Shown one piece after another: positions 1-5,619 of a DNA stretch of 7,640 nt. The position numbers and the translations under genes are program-made. Every line of letters starts with the position of its first letter. Positions within the stretch are counted from its first letter, which is position 1. Origin of the DNA: Fidelibacterota bacterium (GTDB lineage Bacteria; Fidelibacterota; JAANXI01); the NCBI GenBank assembly GCA_018263365.1, contig JAANXI010000101.1, positions 1 to 7,640 on the forward strand, read 5' to 3'. The notes below the pieces were generated by a model, which worked only from the letters and a program-made list of their open reading frames with translations, was not told the DNA's origin and searched no databases.

Positions 1-57
1 TGGGAACTGGGAGCCGCATTCTGTGCAAGAATAGACGATGGTGCGTTTTTTGGCCAT
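1..57 (-). CDS. radA: RadA (Sms) DNA repair ATPase, N-terminal fragment
   Basis: Only the first 19 codons are present; the gene runs off the left edge. The minus-strand reading from the ATG at 57 is MAKKRTIVYSCTECGSQFP. This is the characteristic RadA start: a short basic leader followed by the first CxxCG pair (C11, C14) of the N-terminal C4 zinc finger. The family is known as a RecA-like ATPase with a Lon-like C-terminal domain that promotes branch migration in recombinational repair; none of those domains is visible here. No clear Shine-Dalgarno sequence precedes the ATG; a GAG lies about 10 bases upstream. The gene points the same way as mlaE but is separated from it by 333 bp holding a hairpin and an inverted-repeat element. 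The identification rests on a short but distinctive motif. Confidence 0.8.
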   Translation of the reverse strand, partial: MAKKRTIVYSCTECGSQFP

Positions 58-83
58 AATTATTTTACTCGCATTATTTAGTC

Positions 84-120
84 AGCGCTGGATGCCCTCG
101 GAGGGCTGCCAGCGCTTTTT
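84..120 (+). terminator. Strong hairpin followed by T tract
   Basis: AGCGCTGG (84-91) pairs perfectly with CCAGCGCT (109-116), and GCCCT (94-98) pairs with AGGGC (102-106) inside it, with a two-base mismatch bulge between the stems. Five T residues (116-120) follow on the plus strand. This is the textbook form of an intrinsic terminator for plus-strand transcription. However, the neighbouring genes radA and mlaE are both on the minus strand, where the hairpin is preceded by A residues and has no U tract after it. It may block antisense transcription, or act as a structured leader 27 bases upstream of the radA start. The structure is certain; its function is not. Confidence 0.6.
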
Positions 121-255
121 CTGTAGTTTACTTCCCCTGAATAATTCATGAATTTTCGCTGTACGAAGTACCGGCATTCACCCCGAAGTGCCGCTGTCAA
201 GAAAAAGCCACTCTTTCTCACCAGAGACTCCTCCCGGAGCGACGGGCTAAGACGG

Positions 256-302
256 GTTCAGAGTGACACCCCGAGGCGTCATCCTGAACGTGTCGAAGGG
301 TC
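256..302. repeat. Dispersed 'RHPE-VEG' type intergenic repeat
   Basis: The segment contains TCATCCTGAACGTGTCGAAG (280-299). In one frame this translates as RHPERVEG, the familiar spurious peptide produced by a repeat scattered through many environmental bacterial genomes (from memory, usually TCATCCTGAGC...GTCGAAGGATC). GTTCAGAGTGAC (256-267) and GTCATCCTGAAC (278-289) form an imperfect inverted pair, matching at 10 of 12 positions, so the unit can fold as a hairpin. It lies inside the inverted-repeat element at 136-389. Copy number in this genome cannot be judged from one window. Confidence 0.55.
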
Positions 303-342
303 AACGCCGGACCAGTGCTCAAATTGTCAGCACAGAAGCAAT

Positions 343-371
343 TTGACAGTTTCTATGGTCTTGGTTAAAAA
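343..371 (+). promoter_or_regulatory. Possible outward-facing promoter at element edge
   Basis: A perfect TTGACA (343-348) is followed after 17 bases by TAAAAA (366-371), a four-of-six match to the -10 consensus, at the right edge of the inverted-repeat element. Transcription would run rightward, antisense to the 3' end of mlaE. The -35 is also one arm of an internal inverted repeat, so the match may be incidental. If the host uses a Bacteroidota-type primary sigma factor with different consensus elements, this would be inactive. Confidence 0.25.
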
Positions 372-390
372 ATTCATGAATTATTCAGGT

Positions 391-1173
391 TCACAGAATA
401 ATCATCGCAATCAGGAAGTCGTTAACCAAAATAACGGCGGAGGAGTACACAAATGACTTAATCGCAGCGTCTCCGACTCCTCTGGCGCCGCCAACCGTGT
501 TCAATCCCACATACACTCCGATCAACGCCGTTGTAAATCCGAAAACCAGCCCTTTCACCAGGCTGACCACTGCATCTTCAACGGCGAAATACTCCCGGAA
601 CGTCCCAAAGAACACATTTGCGCCCTGGTCGTACACGATATTCGCTACAGCAAAGGCGCCGCCCATAGCGATAATATCCGCAAAAACGATGACCACCGGT
701 AGCATAATGGTCGCCGCCAACACGCGCGGCATTGCCAGGTATCGCACTGGATCGATGGCCATGCTTTCCAGCGCATCGATCTGTTCGGAAACCTGCATTG
801 TCCCGATCTCCGCGGCGATGGAAGCGCCGTTCCGTCCCGCGATGACAAGGCCGGTCAAAACCGGTCCCATCTCCAACAGGATCGCCTTCCCGGCGGCCGA
901 TCCAAGAAAATCAAGTGGCATGATTCCGGCCAGTTGATATGCTGCTTGCCAGGAGGATACTGCTCCGGCAAAAATCGACACCACAGTGACGAGTGGCAAG
1001 GATCGTACACCAATCTGCATCGCCTGGTCAATGAACAGGTCCCGATCTTTCAAGAGAGAAGGCAGATTGGCGCCAATGCGCACAATCAGCAGCGCAATGC
1101 TGCCGAGTTCACTGAATGCCTGGAGTGAATTTTTCCCGATGTACCGGACGAGTCGTTGAATTGCGGTTTGCAT
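391..1173 (-). CDS. mlaE: MlaE-family lipid ABC transporter permease
   Basis: A 260-aa inner-membrane permease of the MlaE family, which with an MlaF ATPase and an MCE-domain protein (MlaD-like) moves phospholipids between the inner and outer membranes. The hallmark block lies at about residues 101-153: EMGPVLTGLVIAGRNG, then AAEIGTMQVSEQIDALE, then DPVRYLAMPRVLA. Hydrophobic helices occur near residues 55-78, 94-115, 150-180, 203-228 and 241-260. The length is normal for the family and the C-terminus is complete, so the element just past the stop has not truncated it. I chose the ATG at 1173 because the family begins with a short amphipathic stretch there; upstream codons read through a spacer hairpin and are not protein-like. 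No good Shine-Dalgarno is visible. No ATPase or MCE gene is present in the window, so partners must be encoded elsewhere or beyond radA. Confidence 0.92.
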   Translation of the reverse strand: MQTAIQRLVRYIGKNSLQAFSELGSIALLIVRIGANLPSLLKDRDLFIDQAMQIGVRSLPLVTVVSIFAGAVSSWQAAYQLAGIMPLDFLGSAAGKAILLEMGPVLTGLVIAGRNGASIAAEIGTMQVSEQIDALESMAIDPVRYLAMPRVLAATIMLPVVIVFADIIAMGGAFAVANIVYDQGANVFFGTFREYFAVEDAVVSLVKGLVFGFTTALIGVYVGLNTVGGARGVGDAAIKSFVYSSAVILVNDFLIAMIIL

Positions 1174-1230
1174 AAGTTTAAAGATACCGTTGCTGCCGAT
1201 ACACCGCAACGAAAGAGTTTTATACTCGGA

Positions 1231-1265
1231 GCGCTTTAAGACTGGGGGCTCCCAGGTTAAAGCGC
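1231..1265. repeat. Strong intergenic hairpin between barrel gene and mlaE
   Basis: GCGCTTTAA (1231-1239) pairs exactly with TTAAAGCGC (1257-1265), and CTGGG (1242-1246) pairs with CCCAG (1251-1255) over a four-base loop, separated only by a small internal bulge. It sits 20 bases past the stop of the large outer-membrane protein gene and 57 bases before the mlaE start. There is no U tract on either strand, so a classical intrinsic terminator is unlikely. A processing or stabilising hairpin, a factor-assisted terminator, or a copy of a small dispersed repeat are all possible. Confidence 0.6.
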
Positions 1266-1285
1266 CAATTCCGCAAAATTTTCGG

Positions 1286-4200
1286 TTAAAAATCCGTGCC
1301 GATGGAAAAGTAATACTTCGGCGGCGAGGCATCTCCGAACAGATGGAAACTGGTAATTTCCCACGCCACATCGATCTTCATGAGAAAATACCCCATGTTG
1401 ATCCGGAATCCGTAGCCGTACCCGGCAATCATATCATCAAATACATGCTTGCCGTACTGATTGGTCTTAAGGATGTTCAGGTTCTGATTTCCGGCGCCGC
1501 CTCCCCACGCAACACCGCTATCCCAGAAGAAGTTGCCCCGTACATTCTGGAAAAAGACCGGGAGCGGAAACCGCATCATAAAGTACTGAATAAACGGAAA
1601 GCGAAATTCGGCGTTGAGCAAGGCATAACGCGTGCCAGCCCTTTCATAGTATCTGGAACCTCGTACCGGCATAACAAATTTGGAAAAATAGATGTTTTCC
1701 GGATCCCGAACATAGTCCGACAAATTCTGCCGGAAACTTCGATTAAACCAATTGGGAACGCCTCCGAGGAAGAATCGCTGGGCGTTTTGGCCTTCACTCA
1801 ATCCCCCGGTCAACCGCAAGGCCATACTGTAGTCCCGGTGAATCATCCAGTACTTCCGGAAATCGAATTCGCCTGTTTTAAAGTCGAGGCTGTTGGCGTT
1901 ATACTTCGGGCTTTGGGTATAGGTCAGGTTGAACCGGGTGCCGTCATGCGGGCCGGTATACGCCCAAATCGTATTATCATAGACGAAAGAAACCGACGGC
2001 AAGACTGTTTCGATTTTTTCTTTACGATAAAATTGCCCCCAGGTCGGATCATTGGGAGAAATATTCAATGTCTGCATTTCCACATTGTAGAACATCGCGT
2101 CAAAATCAATCCGGGTGAACTTGGAAAACGGCCGCGACAGGCTGCCAATCGCCCCGTAATTCCGGTATCGATAAATGATAGGCGTGTAATAATCCTGGAA
2201 GAAGTTGGGAAAGTTAAACACCGTTAAACCGTAATTTGTCTGTTTTTCCAGGTAATTGTATGTCAAATAATAGCTGCTGTTCTGCAAATCGATAAACAGA
2301 TCGGTTGCCAGCTGGAAGCGATGGTTTCCAAGGATGTCGCTAAACATGAAGACCGTACTTCCCTGGAAACCGAAAAAGGTATTATAGGCGGCCTGGCTGT
2401 TGATTAAATCGAGGGTGAAACGGGTTTTGTAGTCATGCGCCACATAATCGCCCTGTTCATCTCTGGATGCCAGTGTATCAGGGAAGGCATCGAGCGAATC
2501 AGAACCACTTTGCTGCCACTCATAGCCAGGCGCAAAAATATACCGGGAATATTGGCCGCCCTGGCGATCGTTTTGGGCATTCTTCTTTGGTTTTTCCTTT
2601 TCGATATTAATGTCCGCCAGGAAACCGGTATCGACATCCGGCCGGGAATAAATGACAGGCAGGTCCCCCTCTTGCTGCTTTTTCCGGAAGTTCGTCAGTG
2701 GCGGATCGATCGATCCGGGCTCAATTTCCAACGGATTCGTCAGCGTATAAATGTCCCAGCCGCTTTCATGGAATCCGGTGAAAATCAGGCGGGAGTCATC
2801 TGAAGACCAGCTCAACTGTTGCACACCTGTTAAGACGTTTGTTATTGCGTATTGTTCACCGCTGTCCAAATCGTGGATGTAAATGTTGTACACTCCAGAT
2901 TCATCCGAGGTATAGGCAATCTTATTTTCCGTATGCGCCCATACCGGATAATTCTCTTCATACGGTGAGTCGGTAATAAGTTTTATAGAATCAGTTTTCA
3001 GGGAATAAACATAAATATCCTTATTCGTATAATCGTACTCATTCATTGGCTGTTCCGGATCGCCGGTATGGCTTTGTCTGTCAGAGACAAACACGATCTT
3101 CTCGCCATCAGGACTCCAGCGAGGCTCGCTGTCGCTATACAAATCATTCGTTACATTCTCTAACTCTTTAGAATCAAAATCGTACACATAAATATCGCTT
3201 TTTGCCCCATCATGCCCGATCATCACTATCTTGCTGGTATCAGGTGACCAGTCAGCGGTAAAGAGGTTAGGCACTTTAAATTTCAGCGTTTTTTTCTCGC
3301 CAGTCTTGACATTGATAATATTCAGGCCATCTTTTTCACCGGCTTTACTGGTCAGCGCAATGTATTTCCCGTTCGGCGACCAGGTTATCCCGGACTGCAG
3401 CCACTTGAGTTCTTCGAAATCCGGCGTACGATTCCCGGAGACCAACTTTTTGATCTCTTTGCCGTCGAGAGCAGAGATCAGAAAAATATCGGCGTACCCC
3501 TCTCGATCAGACAATATTGCAATACGTCCCCCGTCCGGAGAAATCGCGGGAGCGATGTTATAATAATTCCGCAATTCCTCGTGATCAGTCAATTGCTTAG
3601 CAATATCCTGGACATCTTCCCGGCCTTGAATATCCGGCCAATACTGTTTCCGGATATACTTCCGCCAGCGTTTACTCAGTTCATCAAATTCTCCCCCAAG
3701 CGCACTTTTCACGCCTTCCTGGATGTTGCGCTTCCGCTTAATCTGATTAAAGAGTTCGCCAATTTTGGGCTTACCATAAGTATCGGAGATATATTTCATC
3801 ACCGACTGGCCGCCTTTATAGGCAAGATATCCGTTCAATTGCTGCACCCGGGGAATTTGGCCATTGATCGCCAGGTCCCGTAAAATCATATCGGCTTTGG
3901 TATCCCAGTATGTCGACGAGAATTCCGGATAGCCTTCGGACATCCAGCTCGGCAATTGCACCGTTACCCTGCCGCTGACAATCGATTGGATCGACCCTCC
4001 GTAAAGGAAATCGTTGATAACCCCGTGGACCAGTTCGTGATGAATGACATGTCGGAATTGTTCGTAGTCGCCTTCGTACGGAACCACTATCCGGTTTTTG
4101 AAGAGTTCGGTGAATCCGCCAACACCCTCCGGGAGATAGGACAACGTAACATTGGTCTGTTGAAAATCGTTATGTGAAGCGTACACAAGAATGGAGATCC

Positions 4201-4465
4201 GTTCGGTTAGCTTCCAATTCAGTTCTTCACTAATCTGCTGGAGTGCTTTTTCGGCAACCTCCGCGGCAAAGACAGCCAAATCGCGATGCCCCGGATAAAA
4301 ATACACGTCAAAATTATCCGAACGGATAAAGGCCCAGTCGAACTCCTCGTACTGAACCTTATTTTGGCCGAACGTTTGCGCCTGGAGATCGGCTAATCCA
4401 GGAGTGCCGAAGACAAACAGAAAGGCCAGCAGATAGACACTCCCATATTTTATTGCTGATTTCAT
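1286..4465 (-). CDS. Outer-membrane fusion: metallopeptidase + TolB-like propeller + surface-antigen barrel
   Basis: A 1059-aa exported protein in three parts. Residues 1-30 are a signal peptide (basic start, hydrophobic 9-20, likely cleavage near LQAQ). Residues about 36-285 resemble a peptidase-MA-type gluzincin: HELVH at 143-147 with catalytic E144, and a likely third zinc ligand E177 in WMSEGYPEF. Residues about 304-580 hold six WD40/PD40 TolB-like repeats, each with a WSPDG-like turn (for example 309-312, 362-365, 406-409, 450-454) followed by DIYVYD-like strands. Residues about 680-1059 look like a bacterial surface antigen (Omp85/BamA-type) barrel: GGVPNWF at 901-907, the VRGSRYY loop at 934-940, GTRYALLNAEFRFPF at 944-958, and a terminal phenylalanine. 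No POTRA repeats are visible. The ATG at 4465 gives a clean signal peptide; a 27-codon extension is possible but lacks export character. Substrate and physiological role are unknown. The barrel would place the other domains in the periplasm. Confidence 0.88.
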   Translation of the reverse strand: MKSAIKYGSVYLLAFLFVFGTPGLADLQAQTFGQNKVQYEEFDWAFIRSDNFDVYFYPGHRDLAVFAAEVAEKALQQISEELNWKLTERISILVYASHNDFQQTNVTLSYLPEGVGGFTELFKNRIVVPYEGDYEQFRHVIHHELVHGVINDFLYGGSIQSIVSGRVTVQLPSWMSEGYPEFSSTYWDTKADMILRDLAINGQIPRVQQLNGYLAYKGGQSVMKYISDTYGKPKIGELFNQIKRKRNIQEGVKSALGGEFDELSKRWRKYIRKQYWPDIQGREDVQDIAKQLTDHEELRNYYNIAPAISPDGGRIAILSDREGYADIFLISALDGKEIKKLVSGNRTPDFEELKWLQSGITWSPNGKYIALTSKAGEKDGLNIINVKTGEKKTLKFKVPNLFTADWSPDTSKIVMIGHDGAKSDIYVYDFDSKELENVTNDLYSDSEPRWSPDGEKIVFVSDRQSHTGDPEQPMNEYDYTNKDIYVYSLKTDSIKLITDSPYEENYPVWAHTENKIAYTSDESGVYNIYIHDLDSGEQYAITNVLTGVQQLSWSSDDSRLIFTGFHESGWDIYTLTNPLEIEPGSIDPPLTNFRKKQQEGDLPVIYSRPDVDTGFLADINIEKEKPKKNAQNDRQGGQYSRYIFAPGYEWQQSGSDSLDAFPDTLASRDEQGDYVAHDYKTRFTLDLINSQAAYNTFFGFQGSTVFMFSDILGNHRFQLATDLFIDLQNSSYYLTYNYLEKQTNYGLTVFNFPNFFQDYYTPIIYRYRNYGAIGSLSRPFSKFTRIDFDAMFYNVEMQTLNISPNDPTWGQFYRKEKIETVLPSVSFVYDNTIWAYTGPHDGTRFNLTYTQSPKYNANSLDFKTGEFDFRKYWMIHRDYSMALRLTGGLSEGQNAQRFFLGGVPNWFNRSFRQNLSDYVRDPENIYFSKFVMPVRGSRYYERAGTRYALLNAEFRFPFIQYFMMRFPLPVFFQNVRGNFFWDSGVAWGGGAGNQNLNILKTNQYGKHVFDDMIAGYGYGFRINMGYFLMKIDVAWEITSFHLFGDASPPKYYFSIGTDF

Positions 4466-4486
4466 GGGTATTTCATACACGTTTAT

Positions 4487-4504
4487 GGACGGAAGGTTCC
4501 GTCC
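4487..4504. promoter_or_regulatory. 18-bp palindrome, possible operator
   Basis: GGACGGAAGGTTCCGTCC consists of two exact 8-base arms around a 2-base centre, 22-39 bases upstream of the start codon of the large outer-membrane protein gene. The near-zero spacer and 18-bp length suit a dimeric DNA-binding regulator. As RNA it could form a 7-bp stem with a 4-base loop in the 5' leader. No known regulator consensus is recognised. Confidence 0.4.
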
Positions 4505-4555
4505 CGGTTTATCATGGATTTCCCAAAGATGTTCATTCCGGCTCAAGCCTCACAC

Positions 4556-4586
4556 AGGAGGACAAATAAAAATGTCCTTTCGCTGA
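4556..4586 (+). promoter_or_regulatory. Perfect Shine-Dalgarno, 4-codon ORF and overlapping inverted repeat
   Basis: AGGAGG (4556-4561) is the best ribosome-binding site in the window. Ten bases later an ATG (4572) opens a four-codon frame, MSFR, ending at TGA 4584-4586. AGGACA (4559-4564) and TGTCCT (4573-4578) are exact inverted arms that would pair part of the ribosome-binding site with the bases around the start codon. It lies in the leader of the LpxH-like gene, about 190 bases before its start, and in a different frame. It could be a leader-peptide control element, or chance. Confidence 0.25.
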
Positions 4587-4771
4587 TTTCCATCCAGAGT
4601 TGCCACACGCTAATTATAGAAAACCGGAATCCACTTCGCAATTGTTTTGTTACCGGAACAGTTTTGACCTTGGCGGTTTATATGCTGACTCTCACCCGGA
4701 ACACGCCCCAAAATCCGTTGCCATTTACCATACCTTCCTGTAATTTCGCCCCATTCAAGGGAAAGAGGTTT

Positions 4772-5545
4772 ATGGTACAACCACTGTATTTTATCTCGGA
4801 TTTACATTTTCACGTCGATCCCACTCCTCAGGATGCGGAAAAACTGCGCCGGTTCCGCGCGCTCAGCCGCAGAATTATTGCCGATGAAGGCGTGCTTTAC
4901 ATCGTTGGTGACCTCTATGATTTCTGGTTCGAGTATAAATATGCCATCCCGCGGCATCATTTGGGCGTTTTATGGATTATTTCTGAATTGGCAGAAGCCG
5001 GAACCGAAATCCACTATCTCACCGGCAACCACGATTACTGGATCGGAGAGTTTTGGGAGAAGGATATGGGGGTACATATCCATCAGGCTCCAATTGAAAC
5101 ATCCTACGCCGATAAGCGCTTCTGGATCTGCCACGGTGACGGAGTCCTGGCGGACGACCGCGGTTACCGGATACTCAAAAAGATTCTGCGGAATCCTGTT
5201 GCAATTCGGTTGTTCAGACTGCTCCATCCTGACTGGGCGTTCCGGCTGGCTAAAAAGGTCTCCTCCACTTCCCGAAAGTATAACAAATTCGATATTGACC
5301 AGAATCGCCAACTGCTCACGCGTGTGTACGAAGAATATGTTCTCGATGTCTTTCAGCAGGGATATGACTATGTGGTTATGGGCCATCTCCATCATCCCCA
5401 TCTGCATACCAACGAGAATCAAACCTTCATAAATCTGGGTGATTGGTTGAACTTTTATACCTTTGGAGTTTTCGACGGCGCCGAATTCACCCTCAACTAC
5501 CTCACGGAAAATCTCGAAAGAAGAATTCGCCGGAAATCCTGGTGA
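4772..5545 (+). CDS. lpxH: UDP-2,3-diacylglucosamine diphosphatase, LpxH-like
   Basis: A 257-aa calcineurin-like metallophosphoesterase, slightly longer than the usual LpxH of about 240 residues. LpxH cleaves UDP-2,3-diacylglucosamine to lipid X and UMP at the cytoplasmic face of the inner membrane, in lipid A synthesis. The five metal-binding motifs are intact and in order: SDLHF (D10, H12), GDLYDFW (D47), GNHDYW (N86, H87, D88), HGDG (H121) and GHLHHP (H205, H207). The helical insert at about 130-185 fits the LpxH cap. I chose the ATG at 4772 because the conserved first strand, LYFISDLHF, starts four residues later, and AAGGGA/GAGG precede it; an in-frame start 86 codons upstream adds unrelated sequence. 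A related phosphoesterase of other specificity cannot be excluded, but the GDxxDFW and HGD context favours LpxH. Confidence 0.85.
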   Translation: MVQPLYFISDLHFHVDPTPQDAEKLRRFRALSRRIIADEGVLYIVGDLYDFWFEYKYAIPRHHLGVLWIISELAEAGTEIHYLTGNHDYWIGEFWEKDMGVHIHQAPIETSYADKRFWICHGDGVLADDRGYRILKKILRNPVAIRLFRLLHPDWAFRLAKKVSSTSRKYNKFDIDQNRQLLTRVYEEYVLDVFQQGYDYVVMGHLHHPHLHTNENQTFINLGDWLNFYTFGVFDGAEFTLNYLTENLERRIRRKSW

Positions 5546-5559
5546 CCGCTTACTTAGGC

Positions 5560-5588
5560 TTGACTATTAACTCGAATGCAGGTATGTT
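5560..5588 (+). promoter_or_regulatory. Candidate sigma-70-like promoter for lipoprotein pair
   Basis: TTGACT (5560-5565) is followed after exactly 17 bases by TATGTT (5583-5588), five-of-six and four-of-six matches to consensus. It lies in the 74-bp gap between the LpxH-like gene and the first lipoprotein gene, leaving a short leader before the ATG at 5620. The placement is right for an internal promoter, but readthrough from lpxH is equally plausible. Confidence 0.35.
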
Positions 5589-5619
5589 TTTGAGAAATTT
5601 TATACGCTAGGTTCCCATC

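Larger units (their letters stand above)
136..389. mobile_element. MITE-like element with 21-bp terminal inverted repeats
   Basis: The bases at 136-156 (beginning CCTGAATAATTCATGAAT) recur as an exact reverse complement at 369-389, bounding a 254-bp non-coding segment. Inside are nested shorter inverted repeats: CTGTCAA 194-200 with TTGACAG 343-349, CGGCATT 172-178 with AGTGCCG 187-193, AAATTG 321-326 with CAATTT 339-344, and an imperfect pair at 256-267 / 278-289. The interior also contains the dispersed-repeat signature around 278-302. No transposase reading frame fits, so this would be a non-autonomous element. The right end stops one base after the mlaE stop codon. No convincing target-site duplication is visible. 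The alternative is a fixed intergenic repeat acting as a large RNA hairpin or bidirectional terminator. Confidence 0.55.
4466..4771. other. Divergent intergenic region, 306 bp
   Basis: This stretch separates the two divergently transcribed blocks and must contain the start signals for both. It holds an 18-bp palindrome near the minus-strand gene and an AGGAGG-preceded mini-ORF with an overlapping inverted repeat. I found no -35/-10 pair with acceptable spacing on either strand; the TTGACC at 4664 is only 9 bases from TATATG. An open frame runs through 4514-4771 into the downstream gene, but its translation is not conserved-looking. Confidence 0.6.

Noticed and set aside
1..81. Plus-strand open frame ending at the TAG just before the hairpin at 84
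   Set aside because: The minus strand of the same bases gives the distinctive RadA zinc-finger start, a much stronger explanation.
148..456. 102-codon plus-strand open frame containing RHPERVEGS
   Set aside because: It is the known spurious translation of a dispersed repeat, lies across the inverted-repeat element and overlaps the 3' end of mlaE on the opposite strand.
1219..1224. TATAAA on the minus strand upstream of mlaE as a -10 box
   Set aside because: No -35-like hexamer occurs at suitable distance, and the sequence is partly within a small hairpin.
1174..1371. N-terminal extension of the mlaE frame upstream of 1173
   Set aside because: It would read through the hairpin spacer and into the end of the upstream gene, and the MlaE family starts near the ATG at 1173.
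1190..2227. 345-codon plus-strand open frame
   Set aside because: It is antisense to the barrel region of the large minus-strand protein, whose barrel motifs and terminal Phe are clearly genuine; its translation has no recognisable domain.
4664..4684. TTGACC and TATATG as a promoter for the LpxH-like gene
   Set aside because: The spacing is only 9 bases, far below the usable 16-18.
4514..4771. 86-codon extension of the LpxH-like protein, including a hydrophobic stretch
   Set aside because: The conserved phosphoesterase first strand begins right after the ATG at 4772, and LpxH proteins have no such extension.
4833..5432. 199-codon alternative frame inside the LpxH-like gene, and the opposing 150-codon frame
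   Set aside because: Both are shadows of a gene with all catalytic motifs intact in the main frame.
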